A stretch of DNA of 64,000 nt from Coprothermobacter sp. (GCA_013824685.1 PNOG01000018.1:1-64000); one strand, 5' to 3'. Numbered from the stretch's first letter, positions 41,418 through 51,540 are shown. Numbers and translations are program-made. The notes: a model not told the origin generated them from the sequence alone.

Positions 41418-42185
41418 TCAGCCTTGCCGCGCTTGTACCAGTGCGATGAACTGTTCGATGCCGACCGCAATCCTCTCGCGGTCATAGTCTATCGTGGCGC
41501 AGTGGTAGGAGCGCTGGAGGGTGATGACGCTCTTGACGCGGCTGTTGACGTGGTCAAGGATGTACTCCGCGTTGCGGGGCGGGACGACGTGGTCCTGCGT
41601 CGAACGGAAGGAAAGGAGCGGCTGGGTGACCATGCCAAGGTCGCCACGGACGCCCCGCATGAGGCGTTCGAACTGATAGACGGCCTCCAGGGAGTTGAAG
41701 CCGAGATCTGGGAGCATGGCGTCCTGATCGGCGACATCCGGAGGCGCCTTGGGCTGACTTCTCTGAAAGTGCCGCAGGATCGGGACAACTTTCATCTTGG
41801 GGTCGTCCAGATAGACGGGCGCGTTGATCGTGATCAGCCCTGCGATTTCGGGTCGATGTTCTCCCAGGTACAGGGCGAGGGTTCCACCCATCGACAGTCC
41901 AGCCACGAATACGGTCTTGCCCATCGCGCACGCCTCATCGAGCCCCGTGAGGGCGTCATTCTGCCAGGATTCCGACGTCGCAAACTCCAGTTCCTTCCAC
42001 GTCTTGCCATGGCCCGTGAGCAGCGGGGCAACGACGGAAATGTCGCGTGCAGAAAGATAGTCCGCGAGGAACCAGAGGTCGCGAGCAGGTGCTCCGGTCA
42101 AGCCGTGCAGCAGGAGGCAGGCTGTGTCTGATCCTGCCTGGTGGCGGATCGGAGCTGCGGAGGCCTTGTCAAACGGCAGGGCCAT
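41418..42185 (-). CDS. Carboxylesterase/monoacylglycerol-lipase-type hydrolase
   Basis: 255 residues. Motifs: LLLHGLTGAP (oxyanion), GLSMGGTLAL (Ser), STQDHVVPP (Asp) and SYHCATID (His). This matches the Est30 thermophile carboxylesterase type that acts on short acyl esters. ATG 42185 lies 17 bases inside the upstream MFS gene; a longer frame exists but only as an MFS shadow. Confidence 0.88.
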   Translation of the reverse strand: MALPFDKASAAPIRHQAGSDTACLLLHGLTGAPARDLWFLADYLSARDISVVAPLLTGHGKTWKELEFATSESWQNDALTGLDEACAMGKTVFVAGLSMGGTLALYLGEHRPEIAGLITINAPVYLDDPKMKVVPILRHFQRSQPKAPPDVADQDAMLPDLGFNSLEAVYQFERLMRGVRGDLGMVTQPLLSFRSTQDHVVPPRNAEYILDHVNSRVKSVITLQRSYHCATIDYDRERIAVGIEQFIALVQARQG

Positions 42186-43515
42186 TGTCGGACGAGACAG
42201 CCGGCTTGTCTTCAGGGCGCATGAAGAGCATGCAGACCGCTGCGAGCACGAAGAAGATACCCGCATAGGGGAACATGACCGACATCGTCCCGCCTGCGAG
42301 ATCGGCGATACGTCCGACGAGTGGAGGGCTGACGATGCTGGCGGCCTGGGAGAAGAAGTAGTAGATACCGGTCAGCGCTCCGACCATCTCCAGGTTCCCC
42401 ATGTCAAGAACGGTCGGCAGCGAGTTGATATTGACAAGAGCCCAGGACAGGCCGCCCATAACGAAGATGGTCAGTCCAGCGGTCGTGGCGATACCGAAGG
42501 CGAGCAGGAGGACCATGATGATGACGCCTGCAAGCCCGATGAGAATCGTCGTCTTGCGGCCGAGCCGTTTGCCGATGAAGCCTGCCGGAATCGACAGGAG
42601 CATGAACGCGAGGGAGAAGACGCCGAGATTGAACTTGGCACTTGCCTCGGACGCCTGGCGGGCTTTGTCCAACTGGGCAATCTGAGCTGCGTCGGTGGGT
42701 ATCGCAGTGCCGAATCTCGTGATGAGGTCGCGGACGGCAGGACTCTCGGCATGCATGTACGTCGGGTAGTACGTCTCGATGGCGTTGAACGCGATGAACC
42801 AGAAGAAAATGGCCAGGCAGATGAGCAGGAGACTGCGGTACTTCGGCGTCCACATCCTGCGAAGCAGGGAGAAGTCAGCATGCTCCGACTGAGGAGCCTT
42901 GCGGTCAAGCGAGTCACGCGTCTCCTTGATCGACAGGAACATGATGACGGCGGCCACCAGGACCGATGCTCCTGCAATGGCAAACCCCAGCGGTCTGTTG
43001 GTCGTCGAGATCTTTCCGACAACAAAGTACACCAGCAGGGACCCGAATCCTCCCATGAAATTGATGACGCCGTTGGCTGGTGAGCGCTCTTCCGGCGGAA
43101 CGAGGTCCGGCATCAGAGCGATAATGGGTGATCGTGAAATGCCCATGCAGATGTTCACAAAGAAGAGTACCAGGATGAATGCCGCGAGTGATGTTGCACT
43201 TGTTCCAAGCCACAGCGGAATCCATGGGACCAGAGCGAACAGGAGTCCGCCAATGGGCAGTGTCGAGATGATGAATGGCATGCGACGGCCGATGCGCGTC
43301 CAGAGGTGGTCTGACCAGAAACCAACCAGAGGAATGAGCGTAATGGCCAGAATGTTGTCGAGATTCATCACCCACCCGGATGCGGTGTACGACATGCTAT
43401 AGACGTTTTTCAGCATGATGGGAATATCCGAGTTGTAGAGCGACCAGAGGATCGAGAGACCGAAGAAGCCGAATCCAAGCAGGAAGATCTTGAAGTAGGA
43501 TGCCTTTCTTTTCAT
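42169..43515 (-). CDS. MFS transporter, SLC45/GPH-like sugar carrier
   Basis: 448 residues, twelve hydrophobic segments. MFS-type motifs VGFWSDHLWTRIGRRMPFI after helix 2 and KRLGRKTTILIGLAG in the second half. The organisation resembles sucrose/maltose SLC45 and GPH-cation symporters. AGGGGG precedes the ATG. Located beside pyruvate kinase, so sugar uptake is plausible (inference). Confidence 0.85.
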   Translation of the reverse strand: MKRKASYFKIFLLGFGFFGLSILWSLYNSDIPIMLKNVYSMSYTASGWVMNLDNILAITLIPLVGFWSDHLWTRIGRRMPFIISTLPIGGLLFALVPWIPLWLGTSATSLAAFILVLFFVNICMGISRSPIIALMPDLVPPEERSPANGVINFMGGFGSLLVYFVVGKISTTNRPLGFAIAGASVLVAAVIMFLSIKETRDSLDRKAPQSEHADFSLLRRMWTPKYRSLLLICLAIFFWFIAFNAIETYYPTYMHAESPAVRDLITRFGTAIPTDAAQIAQLDKARQASEASAKFNLGVFSLAFMLLSIPAGFIGKRLGRKTTILIGLAGVIIMVLLLAFGIATTAGLTIFVMGGLSWALVNINSLPTVLDMGNLEMVGALTGIYYFFSQAASIVSPPLVGRIADLAGGTMSVMFPYAGIFFVLAAVCMLFMRPEDKPAVSSDNGPAV

Positions 43516-43537
43516 GCTTGTTCCCCCTTGTTATGAC

Positions 43538-43559
43538 ATACCCCGGAACTCCGGGGTAT
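43538..43559 (-). terminator. Hairpin between pyk and the MFS gene
   Basis: Perfect 10-base arms ATACCCCGGA / TCCGGGGTAT almost adjoining (AC between). No T-run, so it may be a weak terminator or an mRNA-stability element. Confidence 0.5.
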
Positions 43560-43614
43560 TGTACCAAGCTTATTCTATGTGTACCGGTCGATTTGCAATG
43601 CTCTGGGAGCGAGC

Positions 43615-45048
43615 CTAGTTCAAGTCCTCGACTTTGATGAGATTGGTGCTGCCGGCGACACCTGCGTGCGAACCCGCAGTAATGACGATCTTGTCGCCTC
43701 GTCGTGCCAGATGAGACATGCGCGCCATGGCGACGGCGGTGCGGAGGATGTGGTCGACACTCTCAAACTGCTGGACGACCATCGGGATGATGCCGAAGTA
43801 CAGTGCAAGGTGGCGCTGAACCAGGTCACTCGGTGTTAGAGCAAGGATGGGCGTGTGTGGGCGATAGCGCGAGATCAGGACCGAGGTCCTGCCCGACTCT
43901 GTCGCGCAGACGATGAGCTTGGCCCCGACGGTCTGAGCGGTGCGGACGGCGGCATAGGCGATCGCATCCGACGTGTCCGAGGCACACTCGGTATCACGGG
44001 CCTCTATGGCCGTCCAGTAGAGGTTGCTTCGTTCGGTTGTCTCGATGATGCGCTCCATCATCTCGACGGTCTCCGCGGGAAACTTGCCGGCTGCGGTCTC
44101 GTTGCTCAGCATGACAGCATCCGTACCATCGAAGATGGCATTGGCGACGTCTGTCACTTCTGCCCGCGTGGGGGATGGGTTTTCGACCATGGAATTGAGC
44201 ATCTGCGTCGCGGTGATGACTGGCTTGCCCATGTGATTGCAGAGGGCAATGATTCTCTTCTGGATGAGGGGGACTTCTTCGATAGGCAGCTCGACGCCCA
44301 GGTCTCCCCGGGCGACCATGATGCCGTTTGCCACGGCGAGGATGCTCTCGATGTTCTGGACGGCCTGCCACTTTTCCACCTTGACGATGATGGGAACATG
44401 CGCGTCGTGTGTCTCCATGAGTGTACGGAGCTCGCGAACATCGTCTGGCGTGCGCACGAACGAGAGCGCTACATAGTCGACGCCCGCCCGCAGCCCAGTA
44501 AGAAGATCATGTCTGTCCTTTTCCGTAATGGACGGGACATGGAGGTCCGACTGGGGGAAGTTGACCCCCTTGTGGTCCGACAGGGTTCCTCCCTTCAAGA
44601 CTTCCGTGACAATGGTGTCACCCTCGATTTCGCGTATCTTGAGACGAATCAGGCCGTCATTGATGAAGATGAGTTCCCCGGGCCGCACCTCGGTGGTGAG
44701 ACGAGGGTGGTCCACGCTGGCCTGTTGGGCATTTCCATCCATCATGTGGGTTGTAAGACGAAAGTCATCTCCGGTCGCGATCTCGCATGGTCCCTGGCTG
44801 AACGTGCCCAGGCGGATCTTCGGTCCCTGCAGGTCCTGGAGGATGGCGAGAGGCAGGTCGAGTTCGCCGCGGACCTTTTTCACGGCAGCAATGGTAGCAA
44901 GTCGTTCTTCGTCCGTACCGTGTGAGAAGTTGATCCGAAAGACGTCCACCCCGCGCTCGGCGAGCGCCCGGATCATGTCCTCGGAATTCGTCGCTGGTCC
45001 GAGTGTGACGACGATCTTGGTACGTTTGACGTTCATGTTGTCAGGCAT
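43615..45048 (-). CDS. pyk: Pyruvate kinase
   Basis: 477 residues; converts PEP and ADP to pyruvate and ATP. Motifs: KIVVTLGPAT, FRINFSHG, VKVEKWQAVQNIESI (catalytic Lys region), MVARGDLGVELP and ATQMLNSM. The C-terminal effector domain is present. ATG 45048 has GGAGG 5-6 bases upstream; the ATG at 45060 is less likely. Confidence 0.97.
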   Translation of the reverse strand: MPDNMNVKRTKIVVTLGPATNSEDMIRALAERGVDVFRINFSHGTDEERLATIAAVKKVRGELDLPLAILQDLQGPKIRLGTFSQGPCEIATGDDFRLTTHMMDGNAQQASVDHPRLTTEVRPGELIFINDGLIRLKIREIEGDTIVTEVLKGGTLSDHKGVNFPQSDLHVPSITEKDRHDLLTGLRAGVDYVALSFVRTPDDVRELRTLMETHDAHVPIIVKVEKWQAVQNIESILAVANGIMVARGDLGVELPIEEVPLIQKRIIALCNHMGKPVITATQMLNSMVENPSPTRAEVTDVANAIFDGTDAVMLSNETAAGKFPAETVEMMERIIETTERSNLYWTAIEARDTECASDTSDAIAYAAVRTAQTVGAKLIVCATESGRTSVLISRYRPHTPILALTPSDLVQRHLALYFGIIPMVVQQFESVDHILRTAVAMARMSHLARRGDKIVITAGSHAGVAGSTNLIKVEDLN

Positions 45049-45246
45049 GTATTCCTCCATCGTCAGGGCACAGACCGCCTATCTCCAGTACATGATAGTC
45101 CAACGTTGTCTCGCACAAATGAAGAAGGGCCTCGGACAGACGTCTGGGGCCCCAATCGGGTATGAATGGAACCTACTTGACTGCAATTTCCTTGCTGGAG
45201 GCTTCGGACAGAGCCTTCTTGGGCAATACTTGTGCGACCAGAGATG

Positions 45247-45972
45247 CTAGCTAAACGAAACGAGGATGGCGAGGGCCCCTGCTGCGAACGCGACCAGGCT
45301 GAGCAGCCACCAGAGGGTGCCGACACCGCTCATGCGTTTCTGGACCTGCTGTTCGCTTTTCCACGTCAGGACACTGTACTCCTTGTTCTGACCGGCGCGC
45401 GCGACCCAGAACCCATTGACCGCCTCGACGGGGCCGACAAAGAATGCCTGACTTCCGGGAGCAAACGATGTCTCGACGGCGTGGAAGTTCGGCTTGTTCA
45501 GCCGGCTGAGCAGGCCACGGCTGCCGGTGACGTAGGGCGCAATGATGGGGTTCGTCGCGTCATGAATGGACTGGTCGAAGGTCGACGGCGCGTCAAGGGT
45601 GGGCAGACCGCCGCGCTCGTCAAACCACAACTCGCCCGCGCCCTTCAGCTGGAACGGCGTTCTGGCGGATTGCGACCACACGGTCTCCCAGTTGGTCGTC
45701 GTGCCGTCCTCGTCCGATTCGTCGGTTCCTTTCTCCAGGTGGGCGCTCCAGGCGACCGACGGGCGAGCCGAGTAGGGTGCCGTGAGCGGCTGGTCGGCGA
45801 CGATTGAGCCCTGAAACTTGCCGTAGAGCCGGCCCTGCGCAGCCTGCTGAAGGTTCAGTGTCTGTGCCTGGCAGAGCTGACCGGCATGCGACTTGCGCGA
45901 TCTGGACGCGAAATAGAGCCCTGCAGACAGGACGATGAGCAACAAACCGGTGATGAACTGAGCTACGTTCAT
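45247..45972 (-). CDS. GIDE-domain-like membrane protein
   Basis: 241 residues: one transmembrane helix at each end (~5-22 and ~218-238) with a soluble middle. The segment GSIVADQPLTAPYSARPSVAW resembles the GIDE/MUL1-type domain found in bacterial proteins of unknown role, lacking any RING finger. GAGGAG precedes the ATG. The 198 bases between it and pyk hold two short hairpins but no gene. Confidence 0.55.
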   Translation of the reverse strand: MNVAQFITGLLLIVLSAGLYFASRSRKSHAGQLCQAQTLNLQQAAQGRLYGKFQGSIVADQPLTAPYSARPSVAWSAHLEKGTDESDEDGTTTNWETVWSQSARTPFQLKGAGELWFDERGGLPTLDAPSTFDQSIHDATNPIIAPYVTGSRGLLSRLNKPNFHAVETSFAPGSQAFFVGPVEAVNGFWVARAGQNKEYSVLTWKSEQQVQKRMSGVGTLWWLLSLVAFAAGALAILVSFS

Positions 45973-46090
45973 GGGTCACTCCTCTGCTGGTGTCATGAGA
46001 TAGCGATACTATACCAGAAGAGGCAGGATTTGCACAGGAGGCGGGAGCCGTGATGTCCCGCCTCTTCCTGATGATGGCGCTGTGCCTGTG

Positions 46091-48061
46091 CTAGAACAGT
46101 GGCTTGATGCCCGCGATGAGCAGGGCTGCCATGCCGATGAGCTTCATGAAGATCAGCAGCGCGGGTCCTGCCACGTCCTTGAGCGGGTCGCCGACGGTGT
46201 CTGCAGCAACGGCTGCCTGATGTTCGAAGGACCCCTTGCGTCCACTGTCTTCGATGAGCTTCTTGGCGTTATCGAAGGCAGTCCCGGTGTTGTTGAAGAA
46301 TGGCCCCAGCAGGGCCGAGCTGAGTACTGCTCCGATAAGGAGCGCCCCAAGCGCCCAATGGCCGAACATCAGTCCCACGAAAATCGGCACCGCGATGCTG
46401 ATGACGCCCGGAAGGATCATCTCTTTGAGGGCGTTGCGCGTCGAGATGTCGATGCAGGTTGCATAGTCGGGGTTTGCCTCACCCTTCAGGATGCCAGGGA
46501 TAGTCCTGAACTGGCGGCGGACTTCGTCGACCATGAGCATTGCTGTCTTGGCTGCCGAGCCGATGGTGAGCGAACTGATGAGGTACGGAAGGCAGATGCC
46601 GAGCAGGATGAATGCAATGGAGTACGGCTCCATCACATTTATCGTCTTGAGACCGACAATGGAGAAGTACGTCGAGAACAGGACGAAGGACGTTACCGTT
46701 CCGGATGACATCGCATAGGCCTTGGTGGTTGCCTTCATGGTATTGCCGACTGAATCGAGCTGTGACAGCGAGCGGACGACCTGCTCGTGCGCCCCCGACA
46801 TCTCTGCGATACCCGATGCGTTGTCGATGATCGGACCGAAGGCGTCGGCAGTCATGATGTAGCCGATGAGCAAATCGGTACCAATGTTGACGGCGACGAT
46901 CGCCAGCAGCGAGCCGCCGGAGATGAAGTATGCCGCTGCGACAGCGATGACGATCATGACGATAGATCCCAGGGGGCTCTGCAGACCAGCGGAGAGCCCT
47001 GTGATGACGTTGAGCGCTACACCGCGCTTGGATGCCTCGGCAATGTCGTGGACCGGTTTTCCCGAGGAACCTGCATAGTACCGCGTGATGATCGAAGACG
47101 CAAGGGTGGTTGTGACTCCCAGACAGGTGCCGATGAAGAGGGCCATGTCGTGAACCAGGAAATGGCTGACCAGGAAGGAGCCGAGCACCGCAAAGACGGT
47201 GGTCACGCCCATGCCGAGGTAGAAGGCGGTTTCGGGCTTGCTTCGGTCGAAGAGCCGTATGGACAGGACGCCAAGCATCGAAGCAGCAAGGCCAACTGCC
47301 TGGAGGAGCATGGGGAAGAAGAGCACGGCACCTCCGTACTTGGGGACCAGTGTGAGAGCAACGACCATTCCGGTGATGATGTCATCCGAGAACGTCTGGA
47401 ACAAGTCTGCGCCTCTGCCGGCACAGTCGCCTACGTTGTCGCCCACCAGATCGGCGACAACAGCCGGGTTGCGGGGGTCGTCCTCGGGGATATTTGCCTC
47501 GATCTTGCCGACGAGATCCGCTCCGATGTCGGCTGCTTTGGTATAGATGCCTCCCCCGATCTGGGCAAAGAGAGCCGCGAGGCTGGCACCGAATCCAAAG
47601 CCGACGAGGGGGTTTGGATCTTTGAACAGTAGATAGAGCACCGACAGCACGACAAGACTGAATCCCGTGATCGAGAAACCCATGATGGATCCGCCAAAGA
47701 CAGCCGTGTGAAACGCGGTGTTCACCGATCGAGTCGCGTCGTCGGCGGTCTTGACGTTTGCACGGGTGGACGCGCTCATACCCATGTACGCTGTAATCAG
47801 CGAAGTGAAGACGCCAAGCACGAATGTCACTGCAATCCAGATGTCCAGAGCGAAACCCAGGACTATTGCAACGATAGGAGTGACGAGCAGAATCGCCCGG
47901 AGTTGGCGGGAGAGGTACGCTCGTACCCCGATTGCTATGTAGCTGGCGATCTCGCTCATTCTCGGAGAGGAGATTTTGGCTGCCTTCAGCCTGAGGAACA
48001 GGTAGAGTGCGGCTCCAATGCAGGTAAGGCCGGCAACGACAGGGATGATGAGTATGTTCAT
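46091..48061 (-). CDS. hppA: Membrane-bound proton-translocating pyrophosphatase
   Basis: 656 residues, about 16 helices. Couples PPi hydrolysis to ion pumping. Substrate motif DIGADLVGKIEANIPEDDPRN, then VGDNVGDCAGRGADLF; C-terminal DTVGDPLKDVAGPA. The K+-dependence site reads GNTMKATTKA: Lys followed by Thr at the +3 position, the K+-independent H+-pump pattern. ATG 48061 is fixed by GGAGG. With the soluble PPase in this window it points to careful PPi management. Confidence 0.95.
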   Translation of the reverse strand: MNILIIPVVAGLTCIGAALYLFLRLKAAKISSPRMSEIASYIAIGVRAYLSRQLRAILLVTPIVAIVLGFALDIWIAVTFVLGVFTSLITAYMGMSASTRANVKTADDATRSVNTAFHTAVFGGSIMGFSITGFSLVVLSVLYLLFKDPNPLVGFGFGASLAALFAQIGGGIYTKAADIGADLVGKIEANIPEDDPRNPAVVADLVGDNVGDCAGRGADLFQTFSDDIITGMVVALTLVPKYGGAVLFFPMLLQAVGLAASMLGVLSIRLFDRSKPETAFYLGMGVTTVFAVLGSFLVSHFLVHDMALFIGTCLGVTTTLASSIITRYYAGSSGKPVHDIAEASKRGVALNVITGLSAGLQSPLGSIVMIVIAVAAAYFISGGSLLAIVAVNIGTDLLIGYIMTADAFGPIIDNASGIAEMSGAHEQVVRSLSQLDSVGNTMKATTKAYAMSSGTVTSFVLFSTYFSIVGLKTINVMEPYSIAFILLGICLPYLISSLTIGSAAKTAMLMVDEVRRQFRTIPGILKGEANPDYATCIDISTRNALKEMILPGVISIAVPIFVGLMFGHWALGALLIGAVLSSALLGPFFNNTGTAFDNAKKLIEDSGRKGSFEHQAAVAADTVGDPLKDVAGPALLIFMKLIGMAALLIAGIKPLF

Positions 48062-48134
48062 TTCGTGCCTCCAGAGTCTGGACCCAGAGGGAGGCAAATG
48101 ACACCCTCCTGCCAGCAAAAACCAACAAAGAGTA

Positions 48135-48161
48135 AGTATATAGCCATACGCGTTCTGTCAA
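48135..48161 (-). promoter_or_regulatory. Promoter of hppA
   Basis: Minus strand TTGACA (48161-48156) and TATACT (48140-48135), 15-base spacer. Confidence 0.55.
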
Positions 48162-48218
48162 CCCGACGTTCAGGTTCTTGAGGGGGTGTGGCTGTGAAGG
48201 GGCTGCAAACGGCTCGTC

Positions 48219-49514
48219 TTACTGGAGCGACACCTCGTCCGAATCCTCGTCGAATGCCAGCAGATTGCCAAAACGGGCCCAGTTGATGAAGGTCGCAAAG
48301 GTGAACTCCGGGTTCTCGTTGGGCAACAGCTGTGCCAGGCGGTCCTGGACCTCGTCGTCGAGCATGGTGCCATTCCGGGATGCCTGAACGTCCGCATGAA
48401 CCGTCTTGAAGATGCTGAGAGTCAGGATCTGCTGTTTCCAGACGACTTTCTGGTCCTCGGTGTCCATGTCCGAGAAGCGGTGCCCCAGGGGCGTCAGCAC
48501 GGTGCGCTGCTTTGGTGTATCGATGAAATCCAGCATCTCGGCAGCCTTGACGATGTTGATGAGGTCGCTGAATTCCTTGCCGAACTCGTGAGCCAGGACA
48601 AAGACGTCGCCTTGGCCGCCATGTGAGTCCAGGTACTCCACGAAGCTGACGACGTCACCGGACGAGACAGGCGGAAGTGGCTCGTAGACGGGCCGTGAAG
48701 GAGTGGTTACCGCCACAGGAGGGATGTCGGGGAGTTCGTTGGTCGTGATGATGTCGTGGAGGTAGTCCACCATCGCCAGGAACTCCGGTGCCCGGTAGTC
48801 GCGAGGTCGTGCCAGCTTGTTCTGGACGATCGTGCGGATACGCCCCGGGTTCGCCGAGAAGACAACGATGCGATCCGCCATGTAGACGACTTCCTTGATG
48901 TCGTGACTGACCATGACGATGGAGGCAGGTTGACCATCGGCCTCGTCCCAGATGTCGACCAGATCTGTGCGGAGCGACTCCGCCGTCAAGGCATCTACTG
49001 CGCTGAACGGCTCGTCCATGAAAAGCAGTTCAGGCTGTACTGCAAGACCGCGTGCGATGCCCACTCGCTGCTTCATGCCGCCCGAGATCTCGCGTGGATA
49101 CGCCTCTTCGAAGCCCTCGAGGCCGACCATCTTGATCACGGTGCTGACGCGATGCTGCACTTCCTCACGTGGGAGTTGCAGAGGGACGAGGACGGATTGG
49201 ATGTTTTCGCTCACGGTCATCCACGGGAAGAGAGCGAACATCTGGAAAACCATGCCGACTCCCGGGGTCAGGCCTGCCATTTCTGTGCCACGGGCGAACA
49301 CCTTGCCGCTGGTGGGCTTCATGAGGCCGGCCAGGATGCGCAGGAATGTCGACTTGCCACAGCCCGAGGGGCCGAGGAGGCAGATGATTTCCCCCTTCCG
49401 TATCTCCATGCTTATGCTGTCCAGGACGGTCACCATGTTTCCGTTGGGCATTGAGAAGCGCTGAGTGACGTTCTCGCTCGAGAGCAGGATGGGCTGTTGC
49501 ACAGATCCTTCCAT
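48219..49514 (-). CDS. Nitrate/sulfonate-type ABC ATPase with C-terminal AAA-associated domain
   Basis: 431 residues. N-terminal ATPase (~1-250): Walker A GPSGCGKSTFLRI, signature ISGGMKQRVGIARGL, Walker B LLFMDEPFSAVD, H-loop VSHDIKEVV. The C-terminal ~150 residues (DVVSFVEYLDSHGG to AQLLPNENPEFTFATFINW) match the AAA-associated domain that replaces the receiver part in such transporters. GAGGAG precedes the ATG. It lies 10 bases downstream of its permease. Confidence 0.9.
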   Translation of the reverse strand: MEGSVQQPILLSSENVTQRFSMPNGNMVTVLDSISMEIRKGEIICLLGPSGCGKSTFLRILAGLMKPTSGKVFARGTEMAGLTPGVGMVFQMFALFPWMTVSENIQSVLVPLQLPREEVQHRVSTVIKMVGLEGFEEAYPREISGGMKQRVGIARGLAVQPELLFMDEPFSAVDALTAESLRTDLVDIWDEADGQPASIVMVSHDIKEVVYMADRIVVFSANPGRIRTIVQNKLARPRDYRAPEFLAMVDYLHDIITTNELPDIPPVAVTTPSRPVYEPLPPVSSGDVVSFVEYLDSHGGQGDVFVLAHEFGKEFSDLINIVKAAEMLDFIDTPKQRTVLTPLGHRFSDMDTEDQKVVWKQQILTLSIFKTVHADVQASRNGTMLDDEVQDRLAQLLPNENPEFTFATFINWARFGNLLAFDEDSDEVSLQ

Positions 49515-49524
49515 GGGGTCTCCT

Positions 49525-51378
49525 CTATTTGCTGAGGTTATACTGCGTACTGGCGACGGCATAGAGCCTGTGCCACACGAAGCGGTTGATGAGCACGACG
49601 GTCAGCGACATGATGAGGATTGCAGCAGCCAGTTCGGCGAATTTGGCGCCAAATGCGGCCTCACTGATGACAGATCCGATCCCCTGTGCTCTGAGGGTCT
49701 CACCGCGGAACGTCACGATCTCGGCGACGATACTGGCGTTCCAGGCTCCACCCGTTGCTGTCACCCAGCCGGTCACGAGGTACGGGAAGATGGCCGGCAG
49801 GTACAGGGACCAGAAGCGTTGCCTGCCCGTAACACGGTAGCTCGCAGCAGCCTCTTTGAGGTCGAAGGGAATCGCCTGTGCGCCGGCAATGACGTTGAAC
49901 AGGATGTACCATTGAGTGCCAAGCAGCATGAGTACGACACTTCCGAAGCCTATATTGATTCTGAGCAGAGCCAGCAGGAGGATCACGGCCGGGAACAGCA
50001 TCGGCGCCGGGAACGATGCCGCGACCTGGACGATTGGCTGCATGATCCTCGACAGTTTTGGCGAGAGTCCGATGCGCAGACCTACCGGCAAGGCCCACAG
50101 GGTCCCGAGGGCAATGGCCACGGTTACGCGTGCCAGGGTCAGTAGATCGCTCTTCAGCAGGCGCAGCCATTCACCGATGCGAACGGATATGAGGAGGCGA
50201 ACGACCTGGACAAGGGCAACAGCCAGTCCGGCCACCAGCAGAAAGAACAGGATTCGAGAGAAGACGACGGAGACCGAAGGACGGTTCGACACCCCATGCT
50301 TCTCGGGAGGAGAAGCAGCAGGAGAGCTGCCCGGCATAGTGCGAGGGACGTTCCGGAACAGCCGCGAAACCAGGCTGCCGAATGCATGGCCGACGGAGGA
50401 ACCTGCAGTGCCCATCCAGCGCAGGATATGCGAGTGGTGGAGGAGGTCCAGGAACCACGAGTCCATCGATTCTTCCTGGCTCGTGTCCTCGATACGAAAC
50501 TTCTGTGCCCAGACAACGGTCGGCCGCCACAGCAACTGGTCCAGCGCAACGATCATCAGGACCATGGCGACGACCGCTGCGACCATGGCCGGTACGTTGC
50601 CTTTCTCGACAGCGACGGACATGTAGGACCCGATGCCGGGCAGCCTGAAATCCCTGTTGCCCAGCTGAAATGCCTCGGTGACCATGAGGAAGAACCATCC
50701 ACCGGCCATGCTCATCATGCTGTTCCAGATAAGGCCGACGGCGCTGTAGGGCATCTCAATCTGAGTGAGACGCTGCCACCAGTTGAAGCGATAGATGGTG
50801 CCGGCCTCCTGGAGATACTGCGGTACCGATTTGAGAGAATTGTAGAAACTGAACGTCATGTTCCATGCCTGTCCCGTGAAGATCATCAGTACTGCGGCAA
50901 GTTCCAGTCCGATGTTGCTGTTGGGGAAGAGGGAAACGAGTGCCAGCACGACGCCTGGCATGAATCCCAGGACGGGGATGCTCTGCAGGATGTCCAGGAT
51001 GGGGACAAGCAGTCTCTCGGCCAGCCGGTCCTTGGCCGCCCAGTAGCCATACACAATAGTGAAGAGGAAGGAGATGCAGTAGGCGGCCAACCCACGGACC
51101 AGTGAGAACAGTGTGTACCGAGGCAGCGCACGGAATGAGAGGTCGATCAGTACCGTCGGCCTCAGAACGCCCGTCCACTCGCGGCCGACCTGAGTTATGC
51201 CGTAGAAAACGCCGAGGATCCCTAGAATGATAACGATATCAGCCAGCGCTCCGCTGTGGTAGAATGCCATGACAGCGCCTGACTGACCCCATACCACCGG
51301 GGACGTAGCTCGCGTGCGGCGCGGACGGCTTCCTCTCGGACTCGTCTTGATGAGTTGGTTTTCGAGCGATTCCTGCAT
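49525..51378 (-). CDS. Tandem-fused ABC permease (two BPD_transp_1 domains)
   Basis: 617 residues containing two complete permease units in one chain. Unit 1 spans ~60-300 with coupling loop LQEAGTIYRFNWWQRLTQIEMP; unit 2 spans ~365-605 with LKEAAASYRVTGRQRFWSLYLPA. A ~60-residue linker separates them. The fused half-permeases could form the channel as a monomer. No substrate-binding protein is adjacent. TCAGGAG precedes the ATG. Substrate unknown. Confidence 0.9.
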   Translation of the reverse strand: MQESLENQLIKTSPRGSRPRRTRATSPVVWGQSGAVMAFYHSGALADIVIILGILGVFYGITQVGREWTGVLRPTVLIDLSFRALPRYTLFSLVRGLAAYCISFLFTIVYGYWAAKDRLAERLLVPILDILQSIPVLGFMPGVVLALVSLFPNSNIGLELAAVLMIFTGQAWNMTFSFYNSLKSVPQYLQEAGTIYRFNWWQRLTQIEMPYSAVGLIWNSMMSMAGGWFFLMVTEAFQLGNRDFRLPGIGSYMSVAVEKGNVPAMVAAVVAMVLMIVALDQLLWRPTVVWAQKFRIEDTSQEESMDSWFLDLLHHSHILRWMGTAGSSVGHAFGSLVSRLFRNVPRTMPGSSPAASPPEKHGVSNRPSVSVVFSRILFFLLVAGLAVALVQVVRLLISVRIGEWLRLLKSDLLTLARVTVAIALGTLWALPVGLRIGLSPKLSRIMQPIVQVAASFPAPMLFPAVILLLALLRINIGFGSVVLMLLGTQWYILFNVIAGAQAIPFDLKEAAASYRVTGRQRFWSLYLPAIFPYLVTGWVTATGGAWNASIVAEIVTFRGETLRAQGIGSVISEAAFGAKFAELAAAILIMSLTVVLINRFVWHRLYAVASTQYNLSK

Positions 51379-51512
51379 GGTATCTCCTGATGACGGCAAA
51401 TGTGCGCGGCCCATGGTAGCACCGTTGCGCTGAGCCTGCAACAACGCAGAGCCTATGAATGGGTCTTGTCTGGCGATGTGAAGGGACACCCCAAGTAAGG
51501 AGATTGGAAACC

Positions 51513-51540
51513 TTGACGTCCGCAGGGGGCTGCCTATACT
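51513..51540 (+). promoter_or_regulatory. Promoter of the Trk potassium operon
   Basis: TTGACG (51513-51518), 16 bases, TATACT (51535-51540). Confidence 0.7.

Noticed and set aside
43855-44925. 356-codon plus-strand frame
   Set aside because: Antisense to pyruvate kinase; an effect of GC-rich third positions.
46787-47632. 281-codon plus-strand frame
   Set aside because: Antisense to hppA; rich in charged residues as expected for the reverse of membrane helices.
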